Positions 1 through 8,502 of a DNA stretch of 64,000 bases are shown one piece after another. The notes under the pieces were generated by a model. The model had not been told where the DNA came from. It saw only the letters and a list, made by a program, of their open reading frames with translations, and made no database searches. The stretch comes from Buchananella hordeovulneris (GTDB lineage: Bacteria > Actinomycetota > Actinomycetes > Actinomycetales > Actinomycetaceae). The stretch's first letter is position 1. The number at the start of each line of letters is the position of its first letter. The stretch lies in NCBI RefSeq assembly GCF_001907235.1, contig NZ_MQVS01000012.1:1-64000 (forward strand). The letters run 5' to 3'. The translations under genes were made by a program, and so were the position numbers.

Positions 1-2931
1 AAGGCAGCTACCCCGGTGGCTGAGCCGGAAGCCCCGGTCGAGGCGCAGCCGGTGACGGCAGGCGAGGGGCAGGTCGAGGAGGCTGCGCCGGTTAAGGCCA
101 AGCGCACCCGGCGCAAGGCCGCCACCCCGGTGGCTGAGCCGGAAGCCCCGGTCGAGGCGCAGCCGGTGACGGTAGGCGAGGGGCAGGTCGAGGAGGCTGC
201 GCCGGTTAAGGCCAAGCGCACCCGACGCAAGGCCGCCACCCCGGTGGCCGAGCCGGAAGCCCCGGTCGAGGCGCAAGCGCAGACAGCTGCCGCGGAGGAG
301 GGCAACGAGGAGACCCAGGACGGGCCCACTCTGGCTTTGCCTGCTGCCACGCTGCTGTTCCAAGCTCCTGACCTATCCGTCACCCGGCGGCGGGTTCCGC
401 GCCCCGCTCCGGCAGCGGAACCCGCGGCCACGGAAGCAGACAGCCAGACGGAGACCGCGGGATCGACCCGCACTCGGCGTCGGCGGCGGGCAGTCAGCGA
501 TGAGGAACCGACCACCGCGCCGCAGGACGCGGCGAAAGAAGAAAACGAAGAAGCAGCCGCTGCGGGCGGCGAGGATGACGGTGACGAGGCAGCCACCAGC
601 CGCACGCGGCGGCGGCGTGGTTCGCGCGGGCGGCGCGGACGGAATCGCGGCGAAGGGGAGGAGGAGGTCTTAGAGGAGACGAGCGAGCCCACCCCGGAGG
701 AGGAACCCAGTGAAGCCGCGGAGGAGGCTGAGGGGTCGTCACGGCGTCGGCGGCGGCGTCGGTCCCGCGAGGAGGGCTCCCGCGACGAGGTCACCGCACT
801 CAAAGGCTCCACCCGCCTAGAGGCGAAAAGGCAACGACGGCGGGAGGGCCGTGCCGCTGGTCGCCGTCGGCAACTGGTGACCGAGTCCGAGTTTTTGGCC
901 CGGCGCGAGTCGGTTGAGCGACACATGATCGTGCGGGAGCGGGACGGCCTGGACCAGATTGCGGTCCTGGAAGACGGCCTGCTGGTCGAGCACTACGTCG
1001 CGCGCCGCACCCAGGAAACCTGGGTGGGTTCGGTGGTGCTGGGCCGGGTGCAAAACGTGCTGCCCTCCATGGAAGCGGCCTTCATCGACATTGGCCAGGG
1101 CCGCAACGCCGTGCTCTACGCCGGGGAGGTCAACTGGGACCTAGTGGACCAGTCAGGCAAGCCCCGCAAGATTGAAGAGGCGATGAAGTCCGGCGATCAG
1201 GTGCTGGTGCAGGTCACCAAGGACCCAATCGGCCACAAGGGTGCCCGCCTCACCTCCCAGATCTCCCTGGCGGGCCGCTTCCTCGTGCTGGTTCCCGGCG
1301 GCACCATGACCGGTATCTCCCGCAAACTGCCTGTCGGGGAACGGAACCGGTTGAAGAAGCTGCTAAAGGAGATCGTGCCGGCAGGAGCGGGGGTCATTGT
1401 GCGGACCGCCGCCGAGGGCGCTAGCGATGAGCAGCTGCGGCAGGATGTCGAACGGTTAAAGACCCAGTGGGCCGAGATTGAAGCCAAGCGCGCCAAGGCC
1501 AAGAGCGCCCCGGTGGTGCTGCGTGGCGAACCAGAGCTGGCCCTGCGGGTGGTGCGCGATATCTTCAACGAAGACTTCTCCCGCCTGACGATTGCGGGGG
1601 AGCAGGCCTGGCAGACCATCTCGGCCTACGTGGAGGAAATGTCGCCGGAGCTGGCCGATCGCCTCGTCCACTACACCGAGGACACCGACGTGTTCGCTGC
1701 CCACCGGGTCGACGAGCAGTTGGCCAAGGGCATGGACCGCAAGGTGTGGTTGCCGTCGGGCGGTTCCCTGGTTATCGACCGCACGGAAGCGATGACGGTG
1801 GTGGACGTCAACACCGGGCGGTACACCGGCACGGGCGGCACCCTGGAAGAGACGGTGACCCGTAACAACCTGGAGGCCGCGGAAGAGATCGTGCGCCAGC
1901 TGCGCCTACGGGACATCGGCGGCATCATCGTCATCGACTTTGTGGACATGGTGCTGTCCCAGAACCGTGACCTGGTGCTGCGGCGCCTAGTGGAGTGCCT
2001 GGGGCGGGACCGCACCCGCCATCAGGTGACCGAAATCACCGCCCTCGGGCTGGTGCAGATGACCCGCAAGCGGGTTGGCCAAGGCTTGGTGGAGGCCTTT
2101 TCCACCCAGTGCAGCTGCTGCCACGGGCGGGGCTTCATCGTGCACGACGCCCCGGTTGAGCAGAGCGGCGAGCCCAGCGAACGCGCGGCGCGGCGGCGCG
2201 GGAGCGACGAGCCGCGCCGCGCCAAGGCCAAGGCGGCTGCCAAGGACGCGGCCCCCACGGAGGTCTCGCCTCGAACCCGGCGGGCCCGGCAAGAAGAGAT
2301 TCACGTCGTGCCTGCGGACCGGACCGACGCCCGCGAGAAGCTGGCGATGATCGCCCGGGCCGCGGCGGTTGCCCACGAGGAAGAAGAGGCCCAAGCTAAC
2401 GCGGCGGCGGTCGACAGTGGCCGCCCGGAGCCTGCCGAGACGGCACAGACCCCGGCGCCTGTTAAGCGCCCCGGCCGCCCCCGCACGCGGCGCGTGGCTC
2501 GCGTGGACGTAGCTGCTCCCGCCCCCGGTGGTGCGCCTGAACCGGTGGCGCCGGAGGCGGCCGCGGCTCCCCAGGCGGGAGAAACCGTGGCCTCGGGCGA
2601 GCCGAGCGTTGGCAGCGAATTGAGTGTGGTGCCCCCGGTTAGTGGGGAACTGACTGCCCCCAAGCGGACTCGGCGTGCCCGCCGGGCCGCCACGGTCGGC
2701 CCTTCCGATCCGCTGGCGCTGTCGGCCCCGGCCCCCACCCCGCTGCTGGAGGCCCCGGCCCCCACCCCGCTGTTGGAGCTGCCGCCCAAGAAAGAGGCGG
2801 CGGCGCGGGCGAGCGAGCAACCGCCGCAGGTTGACATCGTGCTGCCGGAGCGGTCAGTGCCCGCTGCGCCGAAGCGGCGGCGCCGCCGGGTGGCGACGGC
2901 GGAGCCGACCAGTCCACCCAGCGAAAGCTAG
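1..2931 (+). CDS. rne: Ribonuclease E/G (5' end missing)
   Basis: The frame is open from base 1, so the true start lies upstream of the window. The protein is an endoribonuclease for rRNA and tRNA maturation and mRNA decay. The N-terminal part is low-complexity, acidic and Arg/Ala/Pro-rich and includes a 38-residue tandem repeat. An S1 RNA-binding domain follows (about bases 1000-1250, with GSVVLGRVQNVLPSMEAAF). The DNase I-like catalytic part carries VVDVNTG (near 1803) and IVIDFVDM (near 1933), which hold the two metal-binding Asp residues. A Zn-link of the CxxC type (CSCCHGRG, near 2112) matches the tetramerisation motif of RNase E/G. The C-terminus is again disordered and basic (RTRR, KRRRRR blocks). 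The arrangement of a long disordered N-terminal arm plus a C-terminal arm is usual for actinobacterial RNase E. It is followed by rplU-rpmA-obgE, the normal order. Confidence 0.95.
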   Translation, partial: KAATPVAEPEAPVEAQPVTAGEGQVEEAAPVKAKRTRRKAATPVAEPEAPVEAQPVTVGEGQVEEAAPVKAKRTRRKAATPVAEPEAPVEAQAQTAAAEEGNEETQDGPTLALPAATLLFQAPDLSVTRRRVPRPAPAAEPAATEADSQTETAGSTRTRRRRRAVSDEEPTTAPQDAAKEENEEAAAAGGEDDGDEAATSRTRRRRGSRGRRGRNRGEGEEEVLEETSEPTPEEEPSEAAEEAEGSSRRRRRRRSREEGSRDEVTALKGSTRLEAKRQRRREGRAAGRRRQLVTESEFLARRESVERHMIVRERDGLDQIAVLEDGLLVEHYVARRTQETWVGSVVLGRVQNVLPSMEAAFIDIGQGRNAVLYAGEVNWDLVDQSGKPRKIEEAMKSGDQVLVQVTKDPIGHKGARLTSQISLAGRFLVLVPGGTMTGISRKLPVGERNRLKKLLKEIVPAGAGVIVRTAAEGASDEQLRQDVERLKTQWAEIEAKRAKAKSAPVVLRGEPELALRVVRDIFNEDFSRLTIAGEQAWQTISAYVEEMSPELADRLVHYTEDTDVFAAHRVDEQLAKGMDRKVWLPSGGSLVIDRTEAMTVVDVNTGRYTGTGGTLEETVTRNNLEAAEEIVRQLRLRDIGGIIVIDFVDMVLSQNRDLVLRRLVECLGRDRTRHQVTEITALGLVQMTRKRVGQGLVEAFSTQCSCCHGRGFIVHDAPVEQSGEPSERAARRRGSDEPRRAKAKAAAKDAAPTEVSPRTRRARQEEIHVVPADRTDAREKLAMIARAAAVAHEEEEAQANAAAVDSGRPEPAETAQTPAPVKRPGRPRTRRVARVDVAAPAPGGAPEPVAPEAAAAPQAGETVASGEPSVGSELSVVPPVSGELTAPKRTRRARRAATVGPSDPLALSAPAPTPLLEAPAPTPLLELPPKKEAAARASEQPPQVDIVLPERSVPAAPKRRRRRVATAEPTSPPSES
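4..282 (+). repeat. In-frame 114-bp tandem repeat in rne
   Basis: Two full 114-bp units (4-117, 118-231) and a partial third (232-282) are nearly identical and in frame. Each encodes a 38-residue unit (AATPVAEPEAPVEAQ... ending in KAKRTRRK). The repeat may continue upstream of the window. Near identity at the DNA level indicates recent duplication or homogenisation. Confidence 0.9.
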
Positions 2932-2940
2932 CCGCCACCC

Positions 2941-2986
2941 CGCGGGGGCGACGGGACAAGAGTCACACTCGCCGTCCGCCCCCGCG
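2941..2986 (+). terminator. GC-rich hairpin after rne
   Basis: CGCGGGGGCGACGG (2941-2954) pairs with CCGTCCGCCCCCGCG (2972-2986) with one bulged C. There is no clear T-tract, as is common in actinobacteria. It lies just after the rne stop and before the rplU promoter. Confidence 0.6.
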
Positions 2987-2988
2987 AC

Positions 2989-3018
2989 TTGGCCAAAGTG
3001 GCGCCATTGCCGTAATCT
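2989..3018 (+). promoter_or_regulatory. Candidate promoter of rplU-rpmA
   Basis: TTGGCC (2989-2994) and TAATCT (3013-3018) are separated by 18 bp, a plausible -35/-10 pair of the housekeeping sigma factor. It sits between the rne hairpin and rplU. Predicted from sequence only. Confidence 0.45.
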
Positions 3019-3096
3019 AGGACGTCGGCGCGCGCAGGCGCGCACTTAAGCAATTGCCCCACCTGGGGTACCCGTACTACAGGAATGAGCAGACAA

Positions 3097-3405
3097 GTGG
3101 TTTACGCGATCGTCAAGGCCGGCGGCCGTCAGGAGAAGGTTTCCGTCGGCGATGTCGTCGTCGTGGACAAGGTGGAAGGTGAGATCGGCGCGGCCGTCGA
3201 GCTCACCCCGCTGATGCTCGTGGACGGGGACAAGGTCACCACCGAAGCCGCCCAGCTGGGCAAGGTGAAGGTGACGGGCGAGATCGTTGGCGAGCGCCGC
3301 GGTCCGAAGATCACCATCCTGCGCTACAAGAACAAGACTGGCTACCGGCGTCGCCAGGGCCACCGCTCGAAGCTGACGGCCGTCAAGGTCACCGGCATCA
3401 AGTAA
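3097..3405 (+). CDS. rplU: 50S ribosomal protein L21
   Basis: L21 is a structural protein of the large ribosomal subunit that binds 23S rRNA. The sequence is typical of the family throughout: [14 protein letters not shown] at the start, the [14 protein letters not shown] motif, and a Lys-rich end. I place the start at GTG 3097 (102 residues). The upstream ATG at 3085 has AGGA directly abutting it, which is too close to serve as a ribosome binding site, while the same AGGA is well spaced for GTG 3097. The family also normally begins M-V/Y-A-I. It forms a transcription unit with rpmA 32 bp downstream. Confidence 0.94.
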   Translation: MVYAIVKAGGRQEKVSVGDVVVVDKVEGEIGAAVELTPLMLVDGDKVTTEAAQLGKVKVTGEIVGERRGPKITILRYKNKTGYRRRQGHRSKLTAVKVTGIK

Positions 3406-3437
3406 GCGCGATCTCGAGCTAGAAGGAGAGAACAGAC

Positions 3438-3695
3438 ATGGCACACAAGAAGGGCCTCGGCTCCTCCCGCAACGGTCGCGACTCGAACGCGCAGCGCCTG
3501 GGCGTGAAGCGTTTCGGCGGCCAGGTCGTGGCGGCCGGGGAGATTTTGGTGCGGCAGCGCGGCACCCACTTCCACCCGGGCGTGGCCGTGGGCCGCGGCA
3601 AGGACGACACCCTGTTCGCCCTGGCGGCGGGCACCGTGGAGTTTGGTGTCAAGCGTGGCCGCAAGGTTGTCAACGTCGTCGCGGCTGAGGCCTGA
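3438..3695 (+). CDS. rpmA: 50S ribosomal protein L27
   Basis: L27 is the large-subunit protein whose N-terminal tail reaches the peptidyl transferase centre. The 85-residue sequence begins [16 protein letters not shown] and contains KRFGGQ and RGTHFHPG, all family hallmarks. No N-terminal extension needing processing, of the kind seen in Firmicutes, is present. A clear AAGGAGA ribosome binding site lies just upstream. It is the second gene of the rplU-rpmA unit and is followed by a hairpin. Confidence 0.97.
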   Translation: MAHKKGLGSSRNGRDSNAQRLGVKRFGGQVVAAGEILVRQRGTHFHPGVAVGRGKDDTLFALAAGTVEFGVKRGRKVVNVVAAEA

Positions 3696-3709
3696 GACGC
3701 GTTAAACGA

Positions 3710-3747
3710 AGAGGGGCGGGTGACCGGTCGGGTCGCTCGCCCCTTTC
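3710..3747 (+). terminator. Hairpin between rpmA and obgE
   Basis: GAGGGGCGGGTGACC and GGTCGCTCGCCCCTTT form a long stem with two mismatches, ending in a short T run. Obg has its own ribosome binding site directly after it, so this may attenuate rather than fully stop transcription. Confidence 0.6.
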
Positions 3748-3771
3748 GGCTTGGAGACGGTAAGGAGAGAC

Positions 3772-5295
3772 ATGGCCACGTTTGTGGATCGGGTGGTGGT
3801 GCACGCCACCGGGGGCAACGGCGGTAACGGGTGCGCCTCCATTCGGCGCGAGAAGTTCAAGCCGTTGGCTGGTCCGGACGGGGCCGACGGCGGTGACGGC
3901 GGGTCGGTCATCTTTGAGGTCGACCCGCAGACGACGACGCTGCTGGCCTTTCACCGTTCTCCGCACCGGCGCGCCGAGTCCGGCACCGCGGGCGCGGGCG
4001 ACATGCGGCAGGGCAAGAACGGCGCGGATCTGGTGCTGCCGGTGCCGTCGGGCACGGTGATTAAGTCCAAGGATGGCGAGGTTTTGGCTGACCTGGTGGG
4101 CGCCGGGGCGCGTTTCGTGGCGGCGGCCGGGGGACAGGGCGGCCTGGGCAACGCGGCGCTCGCCTCCAAGACCCGCAAGGCGCCAGGTTTTGCCTTACTG
4201 GGCGAGCCCGGGGAGGAAATCTCCGTCGTGCTGGAGTTGAAGTCGGTGGCCGACGTCGCTTTGGTCGGCTTCCCGAGTGCGGGCAAGTCGTCGCTGATCG
4301 CGGCCGTCTCGGCGGCGCGCCCCAAGATTGCGGACTACCCGTTCACCACTTTGGTGCCGAACCTCGGGGTAGTCAGCGCCGGGGAGACGCGGTACACGAT
4401 CGCCGACGTCCCGGGGCTCATTCCGGGCGCCGCCCAAGGCAAGGGTCTGGGCCTGGAGTTTTTGCGGCACATCGAGCGGTGCGCGGTCATCGTGCACGTG
4501 GTGGACTGCGCGACGTTGGACCCGCACCGGGATCCGCTGTCCGACCTGGAGATGCTGGAGGCGGAGCTGGCGCAATACGCGGCCGACCTGGACGCCACCC
4601 ACGGGCATCGGCCCTTAATGGAGCGGCCCCGCTTAGTGGTGCTCAACAAGGTTGACGTGCCGGAGGCGGCCGAGTTGGCGGAGTTCGTGCGCGCCGACAT
4701 TGAGGCGCGCGGCTTGCCGGTCTTCCCGGTCTCGGCTGTCAGCCACAGTGGCCTGAAGGAACTGACGTTCGCGCTGGCCCGCATGGTGCAGCGGGAGCGG
4801 GCGGCCGCCCCGGCGGTGGAGGAGAGGGCGGTGCTGCGGCCGACGCCGGTCGGGCGGCGGCCAGGTAGCGAGTTCACGGTTACTGCGGTGACCACGCCCG
4901 ACGGCCCAGCTTTCCAGGTGCGGGGCCGCAAACCGGAGCGGTGGGTGACGCAAACCGATTTCACCAACGACGAGGCCGTGGGCTACCTCGCCGATCGACT
5001 CAACAAGCTCGGGGTCGAGGAGGGGTTGCTGCGGGCCGGAGCCAACGCGGGTGACACCGTCATCGTCGGCGACCTCGCCGACGGCGTCATCTTCGACTGG
5101 CAACCGACCCTGACCACGGGCGCCGAGCTGCTTGGGGCCCGCGGGAGCGACGCTCGCCTCGGCCAGAGTGAGCGTCGCACCAACGTTGAGCGACGGCGCG
5201 AATACAAGGACCGCATGGATGCCAAGGCCGCGGCCCGCGCCGAGCTGCGGGCCGACCGCGAGCATGGGGTGTGGACTGACCCGGAGCGCGACTAG
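3772..5295 (+). CDS. obgE: GTPase Obg/CgtA
   Basis: Obg is an essential ribosome-associated GTPase acting in 50S assembly and stress control. The glycine-rich Obg fold occupies about residues 1-158. The G domain carries GFPSAGKSS (near 166), [16 protein letters not shown] (near 212) and NKVD (near 293). A C-terminal OCT domain (about 345-425) is followed by a charged, Arg/Glu-rich tail, the long form seen in actinobacteria. Total length is 507 residues. The start at ATG 3772 follows AAGGAGAGAC and gives [15 protein letters not shown], the family start. An in-frame ATG at 3751 lies inside the preceding hairpin region and is not used here. Confidence 0.96.
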   Translation: MATFVDRVVVHATGGNGGNGCASIRREKFKPLAGPDGADGGDGGSVIFEVDPQTTTLLAFHRSPHRRAESGTAGAGDMRQGKNGADLVLPVPSGTVIKSKDGEVLADLVGAGARFVAAAGGQGGLGNAALASKTRKAPGFALLGEPGEEISVVLELKSVADVALVGFPSAGKSSLIAAVSAARPKIADYPFTTLVPNLGVVSAGETRYTIADVPGLIPGAAQGKGLGLEFLRHIERCAVIVHVVDCATLDPHRDPLSDLEMLEAELAQYAADLDATHGHRPLMERPRLVVLNKVDVPEAAELAEFVRADIEARGLPVFPVSAVSHSGLKELTFALARMVQRERAAAPAVEERAVLRPTPVGRRPGSEFTVTAVTTPDGPAFQVRGRKPERWVTQTDFTNDEAVGYLADRLNKLGVEEGLLRAGANAGDTVIVGDLADGVIFDWQPTLTTGAELLGARGSDARLGQSERRTNVERRREYKDRMDAKAAARAELRADREHGVWTDPERD

Positions 5296-5318
5296 GGGCC
5301 GGGCCGCGCCAGGTTGAC

Positions 5319-5353
5319 CGCGCTGCCCGCCCGGACTCGGGGCGGGCAGCGCG
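5319..5353. terminator. Bidirectional hairpin between obgE and lipoprotein gene
   Basis: CGCGCTGCCCGCCC (5319-5332) is perfectly complementary to GGGCGGGCAGCGCG (5340-5353), a 14-bp stem with a 7-nt loop. It lies between two convergent genes. Confidence 0.75.
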
Positions 5354-5359
5354 GCGTGG

Positions 5360-6385
5360 TTAGGGCGTGGAGTGGTCGCGGATGAGGGCAAGCAGGCGTT
5401 GCTCTCGGGCTTCTATTTCGTCGAGCACGGCTCGCAGCTCCTCGGCGTGACTGGTCACGAAGTCCGCGTGCAGGGCCCACTGCTGGTCGTACAGTGTCTG
5501 CTGCCAACCCGAAGAAGTGCGACACTGGGCGTCATGCAGAGCCACCTCAATCTCTGCCGCTGACGCGGTGCTGGTGGTTTCCCAGTTCCACGCCGTGCGC
5601 AGCGAGGCCGGAATACGCGGCCAGGACATGGGCCAGGGCCGCTCCGGCAGATCCGCAATACCCAGCGGGGCCATGCATTCCCGCCAGGCGGCGGCCGCGG
5701 CCTGCAAGTCGGCAGCGGTCAGGTCTACGGCGAGTTTGTCTAACTCGGAGATGGTCTTTTGGGTGGGGGTGGTCGGGGCATCCTCCCACTGGTCGATATC
5801 GGGATGAATAATGCGAGTGGCTTCGTCCTCGCAGACTAACAACTGGTCGGCGTAAATCTGCCCGTATTGCGCGTCCGGATCTTCGCCCTGGCTACGGGCC
5901 TGCCGTTCGGCCCACACCAAGTCCCCTGGTTCTTCCCCCAGCCGGTAACCGTATTGGGCGGCGGTGCGCTCATTAAAGAGCTGTTGCCCGCTGGGGGAGA
6001 GGAAATCAGCGCGCGGGGCGAAGGCATCCCACCCTCGCTGGTATTGCGGGAAATTGTGCCGCTCCATGCACTGATCGACCAAGAGTCCGTAGGCATGAGT
6101 CTCCAGGATTCCCTCCCGCCAGCCGATATATGGGTCGGTCGGCAGCGCCCAGATATCCAGGTTCTTTTCCGTTATCATCTCCGTCGGCGGCAAACCAACC
6201 GGGACCTGTGAAGCGGTTGTTTTCGCGCTCGGCGGGGCGGAAGTGCTGGCTATGCTCGACGCTGCCGATCCGTCCTCGGTTTGCGCTCCCGCGATCGCAC
6301 TGCACCCCGCGGCAGGGATCATTAGCGCTACCGCTAAGGCCCCTTCCCCCAGGCGTCGAATAAGTGTTTGTTGCACCAGAAGCAT
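5360..6385 (-). CDS. Secreted lipoprotein of unknown function
   Basis: This 341-residue protein begins with a basic segment and a hydrophobic stretch ending in MIPAAGC, a probable lipobox with Cys at about residue 28. A Ser/Ala/Thr-rich linker follows (about 33-60). The mature part has paired single Cys residues set in similar contexts (DQCMERHNFPQYQ, LLVCEDEATR, WRECMAPLGI, DAQCRTSSG), a pattern common in actinobacterial surface lipoproteins with repeated Cys-Met boxes. I do not recognise a catalytic motif. It is convergent with obgE, alone in its unit, and interrupts the usual obgE-proB neighbourhood. Confidence 0.8.
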   Translation of the reverse strand: MLLVQQTLIRRLGEGALAVALMIPAAGCSAIAGAQTEDGSAASSIASTSAPPSAKTTASQVPVGLPPTEMITEKNLDIWALPTDPYIGWREGILETHAYGLLVDQCMERHNFPQYQRGWDAFAPRADFLSPSGQQLFNERTAAQYGYRLGEEPGDLVWAERQARSQGEDPDAQYGQIYADQLLVCEDEATRIIHPDIDQWEDAPTTPTQKTISELDKLAVDLTAADLQAAAAAWRECMAPLGIADLPERPWPMSWPRIPASLRTAWNWETTSTASAAEIEVALHDAQCRTSSGWQQTLYDQQWALHADFVTSHAEELRAVLDEIEAREQRLLALIRDHSTP

Positions 6386-6625
6386 CCAATCTTTCCCGTT
6401 ACATCCCTTTACTTAGCCTCCCGGGCGGGGTGAGCTCCAGACACGTCGTCTACCTTGATGCCGTGTTGCTGGGGGACACTAGCCCCGATCCTAGCCTCTA
6501 GGTGGTGGCCTGTTTCGAGAGTGCTGGGTAGAAGGGAGGGCAGGAAGCCGCAAAATCTCCCGGGCACTTGCCTCGAGAAGCCGCTGTCCTGTTACGCTGC
6601 GAGTCAGGCAAGAGAGAGGAAAACC

Positions 6626-6964
6626 ATGCGCCTGCTTGCGTTGCGATACACCGATTCCCCGGCCACCCGCGCCTTTTACGAGGCCCTCGGTCTGCAGTTC
6701 GATGCGCAGGCATCGGCACCGGATTGGCAGGTGCTGACGGCCGGGCAGGGCGCGGTGGCCCTGCACCCGGCCCCGGCGGACCAGCCCGAAAAGGGCCCGG
6801 TGGAGTTCTGCTTCGAGGCCGACGAGCCGCTGAGCGCGGTGCAGGAGCGCCTCGTGGCGGCGGGGCTGCCCGGTGGGGAGATCACCGAGGAGGACTTCGG
6901 CTTCGCGCTGCGCTTGGTCGACCCCGACGGTTTCGCCTTCCAGGTCAACGGTTACGCCCGCTGA
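6626..6964 (+). CDS. VOC/glyoxalase-fold protein
   Basis: This is a 112-residue single-domain vicinal-oxygen-chelate protein. It shows the family frame: an N-terminal strand (MRLLALRYTD), the helix SPATRAFYEALGL, a central FCFEADEP strand, and the C-terminal LRLVDPDGFAFQV. The ATG at 6626 follows AGAGAGGA and gives the natural start; the open frame upstream is unrelated. The ligand or reaction cannot be read from the sequence, and members include glyoxalases, dioxygenases and drug-binding proteins. It is convergent with kbaZ across a strong hairpin. Confidence 0.85.
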   Translation: MRLLALRYTDSPATRAFYEALGLQFDAQASAPDWQVLTAGQGAVALHPAPADQPEKGPVEFCFEADEPLSAVQERLVAAGLPGGEITEEDFGFALRLVDPDGFAFQVNGYAR

Positions 6965-7027
6965 GTCTGCATCCAGTCGCGGTCTCGCCCGCGGAAGGGC
7001 CGCGGCCACGCTGCCGGGAAGTAGACA

Positions 7028-7060
7028 GTTGGGGCCCGGCCTGCACGGCCGGGCCCCAAC
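7028..7060. terminator. Perfect hairpin between VOC gene and kbaZ
   Basis: GTTGGGGCCCGGCC (7028-7041) and GGCCGGGCCCCAAC (7047-7060) form a perfect 14-bp stem with a 5-nt loop. It lies between convergent genes. Confidence 0.85.
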
Positions 7061-7077
7061 ACTATGCAGGCGGGGAC

Positions 7078-8364
7078 CTACTGGGCGGGGAAGCAGGCCG
7101 CGGCGTAGGGGCGCATGGCGTCGCGCACCTTGTCCAGCAGCAGCGCCTTGGCGGTCAGCTCCAACTGCCCGGCCCGCACGCGGGCGTACTGCAGGGGCAG
7201 GAACTGGCTGACCAGCGGCTCGGGGATACCCACCTGGTCCAGGTTGGCCAGCAGCGTTTCGACGGCGGCGGAGATCTGCTCGTTGGGCCAGTAGTAGCGC
7301 ATCCGGTCCGAGTAGGAGAAGCGGCGCGCGAGCCGCAGCGCGGCCGCATCGCCCTCGTAGTACTTCTGCCAGTAACCCGGCTCGGCCACCATCACCTCTT
7401 CGATCACGTCGATCAGGCGCGAGCGCTGGTCCGGCGCGACCAGCTCGTCCTCGATCTTGGCCAGCGCGAACAGGCCCTCGCGTAGGTTGAAGGTCAGGCC
7501 CGGGCCGACCTTCAGGATCGCCCAATGATCCCGCACCAGCTGGGCGAGGTTCTCCGGCGTCTGGTAGTCGGTGGAGTGGGCCTCGAAGACGAGGGTGGGC
7601 TCGTCGTCCAGTACCGTGCGCAGCTGCGCGGTGCCCGCCGAGACGTAGTCGATGACCTTCAGGTGGTCGAACTCGACGGCCGGCTGGACGACGAGCGCGG
7701 CGATGCGCGGCCAAATGTCGGTCAGGCCCACCCGTTCGAAGGCCGCCCGGTGGGCGGCCAGGGTGGCGGCCGCCGCCTCCTTCGAGGTGGGCGTGATGAC
7801 CCCCAGTTCCTCGGCGTGCCCGCCGGGCACGGGCACCTCGGTCCCAATGACGTAGCGGACCTGCCCGGCCGTGCCCGCCCGCGCCGCGGCCTCCTCGGCG
7901 ACCTTTAGCAGGCGGGCGGCCCGCTCGGCGGCGATCTCGTCGGTGATCGGGAACGGGTCCCCGGCGCAGGAGAAGGAGCAATCCAGGTGGATCTTCGTGT
8001 AGCCGGCCTCCACGTAGGCGGCCACGAGATCGTCGGCCTTGGCCATCGCGGACTCCGGCTCCTCGCCCTGCCAGCGGTTGGGGCCGAGGTGGTCGCCGCC
8101 CAGCACGATACGGTCGCGGGCCAGCCCGGCCTCGTCGGCGATGGAGTGCACCAGGTCGCGGAAGTCGGCTGGCTGCATCCCGGTGTAGCCGCCGAACTGG
8201 TCCACCTGGTTGGAGGTGGCCTCGATGAGGACGTAGGCGTCGTCGGCCAAAGCCTGGTCGATGGCCGCGCGCAGCACCAGCGGGTGGGCCGAGCACACGG
8301 AGTAGATGCCGACGGGCGCACCGGCCTTGTGGGCCGCGATCGTCTCGCCGAATGGGTTGGTCAT
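7078..8364 (-). CDS. kbaZ: Tagatose-1,6-bisphosphate aldolase accessory subunit (GatZ/KbaZ)
   Basis: This 428-residue protein is full length for the GatZ/KbaZ family. These subunits stabilise and activate the class II tagatose-bisphosphate aldolase GatY/KbaY in galactitol and galactosamine breakdown. Family features include GIYSVCSAHP near the start, EATSNQVDQFGGYTGM, GGDHLGPNRWQ, HLDCSFSC, and FEAHSTDYQT. GAGGAGG precedes the ATG at 8364. The likely catalytic partner is the aldolase at 28486-29328, about 20 kb away. The neighbours here (obgE and proB) have no metabolic link with it, so the gene looks inserted into a conserved block. Confidence 0.9.
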   Translation of the reverse strand: MTNPFGETIAAHKAGAPVGIYSVCSAHPLVLRAAIDQALADDAYVLIEATSNQVDQFGGYTGMQPADFRDLVHSIADEAGLARDRIVLGGDHLGPNRWQGEEPESAMAKADDLVAAYVEAGYTKIHLDCSFSCAGDPFPITDEIAAERAARLLKVAEEAAARAGTAGQVRYVIGTEVPVPGGHAEELGVITPTSKEAAAATLAAHRAAFERVGLTDIWPRIAALVVQPAVEFDHLKVIDYVSAGTAQLRTVLDDEPTLVFEAHSTDYQTPENLAQLVRDHWAILKVGPGLTFNLREGLFALAKIEDELVAPDQRSRLIDVIEEVMVAEPGYWQKYYEGDAAALRLARRFSYSDRMRYYWPNEQISAAVETLLANLDQVGIPEPLVSQFLPLQYARVRAGQLELTAKALLLDKVRDAMRPYAAACFPAQ

Positions 8365-8388
8365 TGAGTCCTCCTCGTTGAAGCCATT

Positions 8389-8414
8389 TGCTCGTTACCT
8401 ATCTTATACGAGCA
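8389..8414 (-). promoter_or_regulatory. Palindromic operator candidate upstream of kbaZ
   Basis: TGCTCGT (8389-8395) and ACGAGCA (8408-8414) form a perfect 7-bp inverted repeat with a 12-bp AT-rich centre. Read on the minus strand the centre contains TATAAGAT, a -10-like hexamer. This suggests a repressor site over the kbaZ promoter. No matching copy was seen before the other sugar genes. Confidence 0.4.
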
Positions 8415-8502
8415 GAAAGTGGCAAAGCCAGGCGGGCGTGGGCACCGTTGACCCCCACCGCCGCCACCTCGCTAGCATGGGAGCAAAACCAGGGAGGACA
8501 CC

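Noticed and set aside
3085-3096. ATG 3085 as the rplU start
   Set aside because: AGGA directly abuts it, leaving no room for ribosome binding. GTG 3097 is well spaced and matches the usual L21 N-terminus.
6491-8296. 601-codon open frame on the minus strand overlapping kbaZ
   Set aside because: It is in another frame of the same strand as kbaZ and antisense to the VOC gene. It gives Arg/Gly-rich sequence without domains, whereas kbaZ is conserved over its whole length.
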